Shown here: one piece after another, positions 45,977 through 55,361 of the stretch
Layout: each line of letters begins with the position of its first letter
How positions within the stretch are numbered: position 1 is the first letter of the stretch
Assembly: GCA_963821815.1 (NCBI GenBank)
Contig: CAWGFG010000006.1
Location: 1,178,001 to 1,242,000 of the forward strand
Reading direction: 5' to 3'
Length of the DNA stretch: 64,000 nucleotides
Source of the DNA: JASGTU01 sp963821815
GTDB taxonomy: Bacteria; Chloroflexota; Anaerolineae; Caldilineales; Caldilineaceae
Position numbers and translations under genes: made by a program
The notes under the pieces: model-generated
The model's database searches: none
What the model was told of the DNA's origin: nothing
Seen by the model: only the letters and a program-made list of their open reading frames with translations

Positions 45977-47008
45977 CTAAGAAGTCGGCAATTTGAACGG
46001 GCCTGTAGATTCGCGTACAACCAGATCACCGTATACGATGCTCTTGACCGCAATCTCCTGCTCGCCGGAGATAATACGGTGCAACCGACGTATAGCCAAG
46101 ACGCCCATCTCCATTTTCGGAATGTTAAAGGTCGTTAGCGGTGGCTGCGTATAGACGCTGTCGGCTACATTGTCAATGCTGACCAGTGAGATGTCCTTCG
46201 GAATTCTCAACCCAGCCTCAGTAATCGCGCTCATGGCGCCGAACGCAGTTTTATCACTGATTGAAACAACAGCTGACGGCTGCTGCTGACGGGCGAGCAC
46301 GCGCTTCATCTGCAAGTATCCCTTGTAGGGATGCTTTGATGTTGCGATAGGCATCAGCTCGTCTGGGATGTGGATATTTGCCTCAGCAGCGGCGGATAAA
46401 CAGCCGCGCAGTCGGTCGACCAAACTGCTATATTTGTTCGGACCGCGAATGACCGCGATTTTCGTGTGACCGAGCGAAATGAGATGGCGCATTACCGTGT
46501 AGCCAGCGGTAAAATTGTCCCCAAGCACTGTTGGCAGATGGTGCCCTTCGATGTGATTTTCGATGAGCACCAGCGGAACGTCAGAAGCCTCCAACTGAAC
46601 AACCATTTCAGGAGTAATATCGCCATCGTTGGCAATGACCAAGCCCAAGGTGCTCTCTGCGAGATCGGCGCATACCTCGTCAAGCCGCTCTCGGTCTTTG
46701 TTGTACATGTGCAGGAGAACTTGATAGCCAAGCCGCTTGCATTCCGACTGAATGCCGCTGACCACGTCGCCGTAGAAGACATCGCCCAGAATCGGCATAG
46801 AGCTGTGTTCAATAAGAAGAGCGATGGTATCTGTACGCGTGATGGATTTCTGCCCATTCCAGTCGTAGCCTAGCTTCGTCGCAGCATCACGTACACGTTG
46901 CCTTGTCTTATCGGAAATGCCTGGACGCTCGTTGAGGACCAACGACACCGTAGCGATAGATACGTTCGTTTCCTGTGCGATTTCTCGCAAGAAGGGTTGT
47001 CTACTCAC
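45977..47008 (-). CDS. LacI-family transcriptional regulator (copy 1)
   Basis: About 343 residues from GTG 47008 (frame open to 47074). The N-terminal helix-turn-helix reads LREIAQETNVSIATVSLVLN with the hinge TRQRVRDAATKLGYDWNGQ. A periplasmic-binding-protein-like sensor domain (about 60-340) follows, with IALLIEHSS, GLVIANDGD, HTKIAVIRGPN and DISLVSIDNVADSVYTQPPLTTF. It probably represses glycosidase or transporter genes until a pentose oligosaccharide or sugar binds. It is transcribed away from the ABC importer operon that starts at 47873. Confidence 0.93.
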   Translation of the reverse strand: MSRQPFLREIAQETNVSIATVSLVLNERPGISDKTRQRVRDAATKLGYDWNGQKSITRTDTIALLIEHSSMPILGDVFYGDVVSGIQSECKRLGYQVLLHMYNKDRERLDEVCADLAESTLGLVIANDGDITPEMVVQLEASDVPLVLIENHIEGHHLPTVLGDNFTAGYTVMRHLISLGHTKIAVIRGPNKYSSLVDRLRGCLSAAAEANIHIPDELMPIATSKHPYKGYLQMKRVLARQQQPSAVVSISDKTAFGAMSAITEAGLRIPKDISLVSIDNVADSVYTQPPLTTFNIPKMEMGVLAIRRLHRIISGEQEIAVKSIVYGDLVVRESTGPFKLPTS

Positions 47009-47872
47009 TTGACACTCGATGGCCGTTATTCTGCTGAGGTTGAAAGCTAACGACTGGTACGCTGCGCTGTTCACTAAACTTCAACTTAAACGTATTTGAC
47101 ACTGCTTTAGTGATTCGATATAGTATAGCTACAAATTCGCAGGCGGTCAAACGAATACGGGCTGATGTGGAGTCGCATATGCGCTCTAGCATTATAGATG
47201 GCTATTAGGCTATTCCGCAGATCGAAGACAATAAGCCGAATACTGCGAAGAATTCCAAGTGTTGCACCTATAGTAGAATAAAGATAGATCAAGCATAGAG
47301 CATTGCGACAGCCGTTTCTAGATCGCTATTTGACCTTCCAACGTGGTTCCACGGCGAATGCTAACGCCATCGACAAGTCTCTACAATTCACGCTAGTGTC
47401 ATTCGAGCCACAGGCTAATCGGCCCGTTACAGACTGATTGATACCGAAGTTTGACTATGCGGTTTAGTAGAACCCGAATAGATTTTAGTAAATTATTGTG
47501 CTCATTCGCGTAGCGGACGCCTGTGCTATTTCCATTAACAAATGTGCGTAGTACAACAACAAGATTGACGAATACGTTGATTGCATAGCTCAATACATAC
47601 CAACCATATTTGCTACCCTGACTCGTTTTCTTAGTCGCTACTAACCTATCCGTTAACCACATTACCAGCCCAATACCTTTCAGCTTCAACAAGCCGTAGT
47701 AATAGAAAGGGCGGTGAAAAACAGACAAAACTACATCCCACAGGCGTTTCCACAGCAGGGTAGATATACAGCGCTATAGTCGAATCTATAGTCACTGGCT
47801 AGTGCATGATAGACAAATGTATGATCAACTAACGATCAATGATGATTAACAGCCGACAAGGAGCAATGTAGC
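47009..47872. other. Intergenic region, 864 bp, A/T-rich, divergent control region
   Basis: Lies between the minus-strand LacI gene and the plus-strand binding-protein gene. It is visibly richer in A/T than the flanking genes and contains the promoter at 47096-47124. A minus-strand frame at 47399-47728 (109 codons) has no recognisable motif and no ribosome-binding site, so it is not called. Confidence 0.45.
47096..47124 (+). promoter_or_regulatory. Consensus-like sigma-70 promoter
   Basis: TTGACA at 47096-47101 and TATAGT at 47119-47124, spacer 17 bp, on the plus strand just upstream of the LacI copy 1 gene and pointing away from it. The next coding start is 47873, so transcription would produce a leader of about 740 nt or a separate RNA. 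Confidence 0.5.
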
Positions 47873-49846
47873 ATGTACAGACTTTCACGACGTGATTTTC
47901 TTGCGCAACTTGGGCTAGTCACCGCAGGCGGCGTGCTCGCTTCCTGTGCGGGACCAGCCGGAGCACCTGCCGGTGCGCCAGCCGCAGGCGGTGCAGCAGC
48001 ACCGGCAGCCGGAGGTGAGGTAGCACCCGGCATTCCACGTGCAGAGACTCTGATATTAGAGAATCCCACAGGTCGTGTTGTGGGACCGGATGATTTCAAC
48101 CGATGGCGACCTGGCGTTCAGACTGCATCAACAGGCCATCAGCAGCTGTCGCTCGATGCGCTTTGGTACATCGATCCCGACGCTGGTATTGACGGCGTTT
48201 GGGACAATTCACTAGCTGCAGAGAAACCGCTCTACAACGAAGACTTTTCGCAGATGACTGTGAAACTGCGACCAGGCATTTTCTGGAGCGACGGTGTCGA
48301 GTTCACGGCAGATGACCTGATTTATACCGTGGATGTGCAAAAGAGTACACCTGGATTCGCGTTCACCGGTCAGTTCGCCCGATACGTAGATAGCATGGAG
48401 AAGCCGGACGATTACACAGTCGTCTTCAATCTTACAGAACCAAACTCTCGCTTCCATGCTGCGTTCACCGTACGTTGGAACGCCTGCTTCATGATGCCGA
48501 AGCATGTCTTTGACGCACAGGACGATCCGCTGGCCTACACCTTCAATCCGCCTATCAGCCTTGGCTCCTATGTCCTCAAGGACTATGACTCCAATGGCGA
48601 CTGGTACATCTGGGAACGTCGCGAGGATCGGGAAAAGACGACGTTGGCCCGCTTTGGCATGCCGGCTCCGAAGTATGCCATGTACGTCTCCCCAGGCCCG
48701 AGCGACAAAAAAGTCATCGCACAAACCGCCGGTGACCTTGATGTAATCCATGATATGGCTCCGGAAGGTCAGATTACGCTCGCGAGGACAAATCCTACGT
48801 CAAAGAGCTGGTTCCCGTCCTTCCCATGGGCGCATCCGGACCCGACATTGCCTGCAGTTATCTACAACGATGAACGACCAGGTCTGGACAGCAAAGACGT
48901 ACGCTGGGCGCTCACTTTGGCGATTGACATCGTTCGCGTTGCCATGGCCTCCTATCGCGGTGCAGCAACCATCTCGGCAATTCACGTGCCACCCACTGGC
49001 ATGTATCCGCAGATCTACTTCGATCCCATGCAGGATTGGTTGAATGCATATGAGCTGGATCTAGGCGGCGGCGAGATGTACAAGCCGTATGATCCCGATG
49101 CAGCTCTAAAGATCGCGGACACTGCACGAGAATCCCTTGGTGACCTTGTACCGACTGATCCGGAAGAGATCAAGAAGTACACCGGTTATGGCTGGTGGAA
49201 ACATGATCTGGACGCTGCTGAAAAGCTAATGATCAAGGCGGGCTGCACGCGCAATTCAGACGGTATGTGGCTGAAACCTAATGGAGATCTGTTCACGATT
49301 GCCTTGCTCGCTGAAGGCGATACAAGAGCTGTCATGGGTCGCGGCGCCGCTCAAATCGTCGAAAACTGGCAGGAATTCGGTATTGATGCCGTCCACGATA
49401 CACGCGACAATGCCTCTCGCGGCGCTATGACGCTTATCGGCGACTTCGACGCCGAGTTCGGCTGGACAATCGAGACGTGGGGCGGTCATCCGGACCTCTT
49501 CTTCTTCCTGCAGAGCTGGCACTCGGATCTGTATGCACCTGAAGGTGAGAACGCCAATGGCCGAAATCGGATGCGCTGGCAAAATCCCGAGCTAGATCGC
49601 ATCATTGAGGAGATTCAGAGACTCGACTTTGACGATCCGAAGGGAATTGATCTAGGAATTGAGTTCCTGAAGCTGGCATGTAACGAAATGCCGATCACGC
49701 CAATCATGTCCTACAACGTGTTCACCTGCTGTGACGAACGGTACTTCGAAGGATTCCCGACTGCGGCGAATCCGTACACGAATCCTGTTCCGAACTGGGC
49801 GAATAGCAAATACATGTTTGTAAAGATCAAGCCCGTTGGCGCCTAG
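47873..49846 (+). CDS. Opp/Dpp-type ABC substrate-binding protein (Tat lipoprotein)
   Basis: 657 residues, solute-binding family 5. The N-terminus LSRRDFLAQLG has a twin-arginine signal, followed by lipobox VLASC and an Ala/Gly/Pro linker. Family features include VKLRPGIFWSDGVEFTADDLIYT, FMMPKHVFD and DVRWALTLAIDI. Family 5 proteins bind peptides, but in thermophilic bacteria many serve oligosaccharides, and here all neighbours are glycosidases. It is first in a run with two permeases, two ATPases and GH51/GH39 genes. AAGGAG lies upstream of ATG 47873. Confidence 0.92.
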   Translation: MYRLSRRDFLAQLGLVTAGGVLASCAGPAGAPAGAPAAGGAAAPAAGGEVAPGIPRAETLILENPTGRVVGPDDFNRWRPGVQTASTGHQQLSLDALWYIDPDAGIDGVWDNSLAAEKPLYNEDFSQMTVKLRPGIFWSDGVEFTADDLIYTVDVQKSTPGFAFTGQFARYVDSMEKPDDYTVVFNLTEPNSRFHAAFTVRWNACFMMPKHVFDAQDDPLAYTFNPPISLGSYVLKDYDSNGDWYIWERREDREKTTLARFGMPAPKYAMYVSPGPSDKKVIAQTAGDLDVIHDMAPEGQITLARTNPTSKSWFPSFPWAHPDPTLPAVIYNDERPGLDSKDVRWALTLAIDIVRVAMASYRGAATISAIHVPPTGMYPQIYFDPMQDWLNAYELDLGGGEMYKPYDPDAALKIADTARESLGDLVPTDPEEIKKYTGYGWWKHDLDAAEKLMIKAGCTRNSDGMWLKPNGDLFTIALLAEGDTRAVMGRGAAQIVENWQEFGIDAVHDTRDNASRGAMTLIGDFDAEFGWTIETWGGHPDLFFFLQSWHSDLYAPEGENANGRNRMRWQNPELDRIIEEIQRLDFDDPKGIDLGIEFLKLACNEMPITPIMSYNVFTCCDERYFEGFPTAANPYTNPVPNWANSKYMFVKIKPVGA

Positions 49847-49867
49847 GTAGCAAGAATTCAGTAGCAT

Positions 49868-49903
49868 CGTCCCTATGTGCAAGCAAGGCCGCACATAGGG
49901 ACG
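49868..49903 (+). other. Intra-operon stem-loop after the binding-protein gene
   Basis: Perfect 13-bp inverted repeat (CGTCCCTATGTGC at 49868-49880, complement at 49891-49903), 10-nt loop, in the 82-bp gap between the binding-protein and permease genes. Such structures commonly stabilise the upstream message or reduce read-through, giving more binding protein than permease. Confidence 0.65.
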
Positions 49904-49928
49904 TATTATCGTTACGGGAAGGTTCGCC

Positions 49929-50939
49929 GTGCGCAAGTTTATATTCAACTATCTATTCCCACGAATTTTCCAATTTTGGCTCGTTATCGTATTGGGCGTC
50001 ACATTGACCTTTATCATTCCGCGGCTTTCGCCGGTTGATCCCGTGGAGGCGCAAATCAGCCGCGTCATGATGAGCGGTTCCATGGTAGATCCGGATGCAA
50101 TCATTTCCATGCGAGATACGCTGACGGAGATGTACGGTCTTGGAGGCAGCACGTTGCAGCAGTATTTTGCCTTTTGGGCGCGGCTAATTCGTGGTGACCT
50201 AGGGCCGTCGCTATCCTACTTTCCCACCCCTGTAAGCCAGCTCATAGTAAGAGCTATGCCATGGACGTTTGGCCTGCTCATGACGTCTATTATGATTTCC
50301 TGGATTATTGGAAATATACTCGGCGCCATGTCGAGCTATTATGAGAAGAATCGCGCGATAAAAATAATCGACATTTTTAGTCAGGCTGTTCGTCCGATCC
50401 CATACTATATAATGGCGCTGGTTCTGCTCGTGGTCTTCGCCTACTACATACCGATATTCCCCTTTAACGGCGCCTATCCGCCGGGTACAAAGATTGAGCC
50501 GACCTTATCCTTTGCCTTGACGGTAATATGGCACTCCATCTTGCCGCTGCTCAGCTTGGTTCTGATCGGCATCGGCGGCTGGTTCATCGGGATGAAATCC
50601 TTGACCTCGAATATCATATCCGAGGATTATGTGGTCTACGCGGAAAACACTGGACTGAGAAAGAATAAGATTCTGAACCAGTATATCATCCGCAATGCAA
50701 TGCTGCCCCAAATTACTGGCTTAGCCTTGCAGATCGGGCTCATCTTTGGCGGCGCGCTGATCATGGAAGTCGTGTTCGGCTATCCTGGTATGGGTTGGCT
50801 AACCTACCAAGCAGTTCTTTCGAACGACTACACCTTGATTATGGGCATTACGCTGCTGTCCATTATTGGCGTCGCCACTATGGTGCTCATTCTCGACTTG
50901 ATTTACCCGTTCTTCGATCCCCGGGTTCGATATCAGTAG
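49929..50939 (+). CDS. Opp/Dpp-type ABC permease, B subunit
   Basis: 336 residues, six membrane segments. The N-terminal helix FWLVIVLGVTLTFIIPRLSPVDP is typical of DppB/OppB proteins. The permease coupling motif lies in the stretch with EDYVVYAENTGLRKNKILNQYIIRNAMLPQ (EAA-type loop contacting the ATPase). Starts with GTG 49929, with GGGAAGG upstream. It forms the membrane channel with the next gene product. Confidence 0.93.
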   Translation: MRKFIFNYLFPRIFQFWLVIVLGVTLTFIIPRLSPVDPVEAQISRVMMSGSMVDPDAIISMRDTLTEMYGLGGSTLQQYFAFWARLIRGDLGPSLSYFPTPVSQLIVRAMPWTFGLLMTSIMISWIIGNILGAMSSYYEKNRAIKIIDIFSQAVRPIPYYIMALVLLVVFAYYIPIFPFNGAYPPGTKIEPTLSFALTVIWHSILPLLSLVLIGIGGWFIGMKSLTSNIISEDYVVYAENTGLRKNKILNQYIIRNAMLPQITGLALQIGLIFGGALIMEVVFGYPGMGWLTYQAVLSNDYTLIMGITLLSIIGVATMVLILDLIYPFFDPRVRYQ

Positions 50940-50948
50940 AGGTTTGCT

Positions 50949-51806
50949 ATGTTAACGATTTTCCGTGATCTGTTTAGGTATGACGGCCGATTCCGAGTAG
51001 CCTTTTTCTTTCTGTTGCTCATCATCGTTATGGCCGTAATCGCAGCAGTGTCGCCCTTCGATCCGAAAAAGACCTTTGTCGTGCCAATTGATAGGCCGCC
51101 TTCATTCCGCTACCCCTTCGGCACAACTTCTCGCGGCCAAGACCTCTTCTGGTGGATGGCCTATGCGGTACGCAATTCGCTCATCATCGGCATCATCTGC
51201 GCTGTGGTGTCCCGCATCATCGCCATCACGATCGGACTGACCGCAGGATATCGGGGTGGTTGGGTTGACAGAGCGCTAATGTCTTTGAATGACAGCTTTG
51301 TCGTCCTGCCCGTGCTGCCGATTCTGATTTTACTGAGTTTCCTACTGCGCGGTTCGATGAGCCTCTGGGCCCTCGGTATTCTGCTGGGGCTTTTTGGATG
51401 GCCGTGGGATGCGCGATTGATACGGTCTCAGGTACTGAGCTTAAAGGAGCGTTCGTTTACGCGAACATCCGTCTATTCCGGAACCAGCTCCGTCCTGATT
51501 ACGCTGCGAGAGCACTTCCCGTTCGTCTTGCCTATTGTGTTTGCCACAACGATCAACAACATGTTATGGGCAATCGGCATGGAAGTAACGCTGAGTGTAC
51601 TGGGTTTGTCAGATGTGTCCGTTCCGACGATCGGCACCGGCATCTACTGGGCGAATCAGCATCAGGCGTTGGTTGCGGGCGTTTGGTGGTGGTTGGCAGC
51701 TCCCATACTCGTGGCTGTGTTACTGTTCCTGGGTCTATACTTACTTTTCTCAAGCATCAACGAGTTCATTGACCCGCGGACACGCCTACGTAGGATTGGA
51801 GCGTAA
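50949..51806 (+). CDS. Opp/Dpp-type ABC permease, C subunit
   Basis: 285 residues, six membrane segments. N-terminal hydrophobic helix FFFLLLIIVMAVIAAVSPFDP, then PFGTTSRGQDLFWWMAYAVRNSLIIG (typical of DppC/OppC) and the coupling loop near RSQVLSLKERSFTRTSVYSG. The gene begins 9 bp after the B-subunit gene, so the two are co-translated. Confidence 0.93.
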   Translation: MLTIFRDLFRYDGRFRVAFFFLLLIIVMAVIAAVSPFDPKKTFVVPIDRPPSFRYPFGTTSRGQDLFWWMAYAVRNSLIIGIICAVVSRIIAITIGLTAGYRGGWVDRALMSLNDSFVVLPVLPILILLSFLLRGSMSLWALGILLGLFGWPWDARLIRSQVLSLKERSFTRTSVYSGTSSVLITLREHFPFVLPIVFATTINNMLWAIGMEVTLSVLGLSDVSVPTIGTGIYWANQHQALVAGVWWWLAAPILVAVLLFLGLYLLFSSINEFIDPRTRLRRIGA

Positions 51807-51809
51807 GCC

Positions 51810-52802
51810 GTGGCACTACTGCAACTAGAAGATGTACATGCATACTATAGCACAGAGGTCTACGGCATTTCGCGCTCCGTGCGTGCGGTCGACGGCGTAA
51901 CGCTACAGCTAGAGAAGAATGAAATCTACGGTATTGCCGGTGAATCGAGCTGCGGCAAGACCACGCTGATCAAAGTCATATCCGGTACAGTGAAGCCCCC
52001 TCTGCGCGTTGAATCCGGTTCGATCCATTACGACTTTGGCGATTATCAGGTCGATATGCTTGACATCGATCAGGAGGAGATGCGCCAGAACGTTCGGTGG
52101 ATTGAAATCTCCTACGTAATGCAGGGGTCTATGAGCGTACTGAACCCCGTGCGTAAAATCGGCAGAATCTTCGAGGATATTGTCAAGACGCACAAGGGAA
52201 TCCCGGAAAAGTTGGCATTCCAGGAGCAGATGCGTGAACATGTGATGAAGTTGGGTCTGCCGCCCGATGTGTTGAATATGTATCCGCACCAGTTGTCCGG
52301 TGGGATGCGGCAGCGCGTGGCGATTGCACTAGCAACCGTCTTCCAACCAAGCCTCATCATCGCGGACGAGCCTACCACCGCGCTTGATGTCGTCGTACAA
52401 CGCGGCGTTTTGCAGATGCTCAAGGACATTCAAGCCGAGAGCGCCAACACGGTGCTGCTGGTTACACACGATCTTGCGGTGCACGCCAATGTAGCGGACC
52501 GCGTGGGAATTATGTACGCAGGTCGCATCGTTGAAGAGGGTCCGACCGAAATTATCTTCAATGAACCAAAGCATCCATATACCTACCACCTGGTCAATTC
52601 GCTGCCCATGATCGGCGACAGAACAGAAAAAGTAAGTCTGGAAGGGGCGCCGCCAAACCTGGCGGATCCGCCTACCGGCTGTCGGTTCCATCCCAGGTGT
52701 CCGCTAGCGTTTGAGCGTTGCCCAGTCGAGACTCCGGAAATGATTCAAGTCACAGAACGACACCGAGTTGCCTGCCATCTTGTTGAGGAGGCAAACGTAT
52801 GA
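51810..52802 (+). CDS. Opp/Dpp-type ABC ATPase, D subunit
   Basis: 330 residues. Walker A GESSCGKTT, Q-loop region with the SYVMQGSMSVLNPV segment, signature LSGGMRQRVAIALA, Walker B LIIADEPTTALD and switch His in LVTHDLAVH. The C-terminal oligopeptide-type extension has a Cys pattern (CRFHPRCPLAFERCPVETP) typical of DppD/OppD. GTG 51810 has GGAG upstream. It energises import together with the next ATPase. Confidence 0.94.
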   Translation: MALLQLEDVHAYYSTEVYGISRSVRAVDGVTLQLEKNEIYGIAGESSCGKTTLIKVISGTVKPPLRVESGSIHYDFGDYQVDMLDIDQEEMRQNVRWIEISYVMQGSMSVLNPVRKIGRIFEDIVKTHKGIPEKLAFQEQMREHVMKLGLPPDVLNMYPHQLSGGMRQRVAIALATVFQPSLIIADEPTTALDVVVQRGVLQMLKDIQAESANTVLLVTHDLAVHANVADRVGIMYAGRIVEEGPTEIIFNEPKHPYTYHLVNSLPMIGDRTEKVSLEGAPPNLADPPTGCRFHPRCPLAFERCPVETPEMIQVTERHRVACHLVEEANV

Positions 52803-53842
52803 GCGATGATAAGAAACTCCTCGATGTCGATCACGTCACGGTGTCATTCCGCGTCGGCGGTTTTATCACCAACGCACAGCTGGTCGCTGTGAACAATGTG
52901 TCCTTCTCATTGTCCGAAAATAAGCCGGAAATCTATGCCATTGCCGGCGAGAGCGGTAGCGGAAAGACTACGTTGGCCAACGTGCTCCTGCGCGATCTTG
53001 TACCGACCGAAGGCAAGGTATTGTTTAACGGTCGCGACCTGGCAACAATACGCAGTCGCCGAGATTTCATGAGCTTTATGAGCGAAGTCCAACCTGTATT
53101 CCAGAACCCATTCGAAACCTTCAATCCACTTCGTCGGGTGGAGGATTATCTGCTGGAAACCGCCGTCAACTTCGGCAAGGCGAAGAACAAACGGCAAGCG
53201 GCTCCCGTTGTGGATGCGGCGCTGCAACAGGTCGGCCTGTCCTTGGCGGAGGTTAGCCGTAGATATCCGCATGAACTGTCGGGTGGACAAATTCAGCGTG
53301 TCTCAGTAGCCAGAGCACTCATACCGAAACCACGCCTGATCCTGGCTGACGAACCTGTTTCTATGGTCGATGCTTCGTTGCGCATGGCCATCGTAAACCT
53401 GTTCAGAAAGCTTCGCGATGAGCAGAATGTCAGCGTAGTCTATATCACGCATGACCTTGCGACTGCCTACTACATCAGCGATCGAATCGCGATCATGTTG
53501 CGCGGCTATGTCGTCGAATCGGGGCCTGTGCAGAATGTACTTGAGACGCCAATGCACCCCTACACGCAGCTACTGCAGGAATCAGTTCCAAAGCCCGCCG
53601 CAACTGACCGTGATGAGTGGGCGAAGCACATTGACCTGGGTACGCTGGAGGTCAAGGAGTACGGCCGTATCGGCTGCAAGTATGCAGGACGATGTCCGTT
53701 TGTCATGGACATTTGCCGTGAAGTCGATCCACCCAACATCGATGTAGAGGGACGGACGGTGCGGTGCTTCCTCTACACGGATGAACATAGTGAAAATCAA
53801 TCCAAAGGTTCTAAACTGAAGGCAAACGAAAGCAATGAATGA
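52799..53842 (+). CDS. Opp/Dpp-type ABC ATPase, F subunit
   Basis: 347 residues, starting inside the stop of the D-subunit gene (4-bp ATGA overlap, translational coupling). Walker A GESGSGKTT, signature LSGGQIQRVSVARAL, Walker B LILADEPVSMVD, switch YITHDLATA, and a C-terminal Cys-containing extension (CKYAGRCPFVMDICREVDPP). It forms the heterodimeric ATPase with the D subunit. The following GH51 gene overlaps its end by 8 bp. Confidence 0.94.
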   Translation: MSDDKKLLDVDHVTVSFRVGGFITNAQLVAVNNVSFSLSENKPEIYAIAGESGSGKTTLANVLLRDLVPTEGKVLFNGRDLATIRSRRDFMSFMSEVQPVFQNPFETFNPLRRVEDYLLETAVNFGKAKNKRQAAPVVDAALQQVGLSLAEVSRRYPHELSGGQIQRVSVARALIPKPRLILADEPVSMVDASLRMAIVNLFRKLRDEQNVSVVYITHDLATAYYISDRIAIMLRGYVVESGPVQNVLETPMHPYTQLLQESVPKPAATDRDEWAKHIDLGTLEVKEYGRIGCKYAGRCPFVMDICREVDPPNIDVEGRTVRCFLYTDEHSENQSKGSKLKANESNE

Positions 53843-55340
53843 GATCACGCTGGACGTCCGGTTAGCAAGTACCAAGATTGATCGGAATATCTACGGTCAT
53901 TTCTCCGAGCATCTCGGTCGATGCATCTACGAAGGTTATTGGGTTGGCGAGGATTCCGAGATCCCCAATGTGCGCGGTATTCGCTCTGATGTCGTTGAAG
54001 CGCTGCGCAAGATCAAGATTCCAGTTCTGCGCTGGCCTGGTGGTTGTTTCGCCGATGAGTATCACTGGATGGACGGCATAGGTCCTCGCGAGGACCGCCC
54101 CACCATGATCAATACGCACTGGGGCGGCGTGGTGGAGAACAACCACTTTGGCACGCACGAGTTCCTGGATTTATGCGACCAGCTTGGCTGCGAGCCCTAC
54201 ATCTGCGGCAACGTCGGCAGCGGTACCGTGCAGGAGATGTCACAATGGGTGGAGTACGTCACGTTCGACGGCAAGAGCCCCATGACCGATCTTCGCAAAG
54301 ATAACGGTCGTGAAGACCCGTGGGCGATGAAGTACTTCGGCGTCGGTAACGAAAACTGGGGCTGCGGAGGCATGATGCGACCCGAGTACTACGCCGACTT
54401 GTACAGACGGTATGGTTTGTATGCACGCGACTACGGAGATAACAAGCTATACCGCATAGCGTGTGGACCGAGCGGTGCAGACTATCACTGGACCGAAGTT
54501 ATGATGGAACGGGCTGGAAAACTGAGTCGCCGAGGAACGCCATTAATGGAGGGCCTCGCACTGCATTACTACACATCGATGAGACGACTTCCTAGCGGAC
54601 AGCGAGAGGGCTCTGCCACGGATTTCGAGGAAGCAGAGTGGATCGAGATCATGTCCAAGGCGTTGTTTATGGATGAGCTGATCCGCAAGCATTCCACCAT
54701 TATGGACAAGTACGATCCGGATAAACTGGTCGCCCTGATCGTCGACGAGTGGGGTACGTGGTTCAAAGTAGAACCTGGCACGAATCCTGGCTTCCTGTAT
54801 CAGCAGAATACGATGCGCGACGCTCTCGTCGCCTCTCTCTCGCTGGACATCTTCAACAACCACTGTGACCGCGTACGCATGGCCAACATTGCGCAGACCG
54901 TGAATGTGCTGCAGGCTATGATCCTGACAGATAAAGAGAAGATGCTGTTGACGCCAACCTATCACGTGTTCGATATGTACAGCGTGCATCAGGACGCCAT
55001 GCAAACTCCGGTTGACGTGAGATGCGAAGAGTACGCGCATGATGGTTACAGTGTGCCGTCAATTTCGGCGTCGGCTTCCGTGGATGAAAGCGGCAAGCTG
55101 CACCTGACGATCAGCAATACAAACCCGAATAAGGATTTGGCGGTCAGTTTGTTCGTCCGTGGATTGAAACCATCTTCAATTAGTGGACGCGTCTTGAAGG
55201 CTGACGAGATGAATGCGCATAACACTTTCGAGAATCCGAACGCGGTCAAACCGGTCGAGTTTGACAGAGTCAAGATCAGTGAAGAGGGTCTGTCTTTCGA
55301 AATGCCGAAGATGTCTGTTGTCTCACTTGAGGTCGCTTAA
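53835..55340 (+). CDS. GH51 alpha-L-arabinofuranosidase (copy 2)
   Basis: 501 residues, cytoplasmic. FSEHLGRCIYEGYWVGEDS at the start, RWPGGCFADEYHWMDGIGP, acid/base Glu173 in GVGNENWGCGG and nucleophile Glu305 in LIVDEWGTW. It differs clearly from copies 1 and 3 (RWPGGCFADEYHW instead of RYPGGNF-SGY), so it belongs to another GH51 branch and may prefer a different linkage or chain length. It overlaps the ATPase gene by 8 bp, which ties it to the importer. Confidence 0.95.
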   Translation: MNEITLDVRLASTKIDRNIYGHFSEHLGRCIYEGYWVGEDSEIPNVRGIRSDVVEALRKIKIPVLRWPGGCFADEYHWMDGIGPREDRPTMINTHWGGVVENNHFGTHEFLDLCDQLGCEPYICGNVGSGTVQEMSQWVEYVTFDGKSPMTDLRKDNGREDPWAMKYFGVGNENWGCGGMMRPEYYADLYRRYGLYARDYGDNKLYRIACGPSGADYHWTEVMMERAGKLSRRGTPLMEGLALHYYTSMRRLPSGQREGSATDFEEAEWIEIMSKALFMDELIRKHSTIMDKYDPDKLVALIVDEWGTWFKVEPGTNPGFLYQQNTMRDALVASLSLDIFNNHCDRVRMANIAQTVNVLQAMILTDKEKMLLTPTYHVFDMYSVHQDAMQTPVDVRCEEYAHDGYSVPSISASASVDESGKLHLTISNTNPNKDLAVSLFVRGLKPSSISGRVLKADEMNAHNTFENPNAVKPVEFDRVKISEEGLSFEMPKMSVVSLEVA

Positions 55341-55361
55341 CAATCGACTCCATTAAATTGG

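Noticed and set aside
47399..47728. Minus-strand open frame of 109 codons in an A/T-rich gap
   Set aside because: Hydrophobic stretches arise easily in A/T-rich DNA; no ribosome-binding site and no family resemblance.
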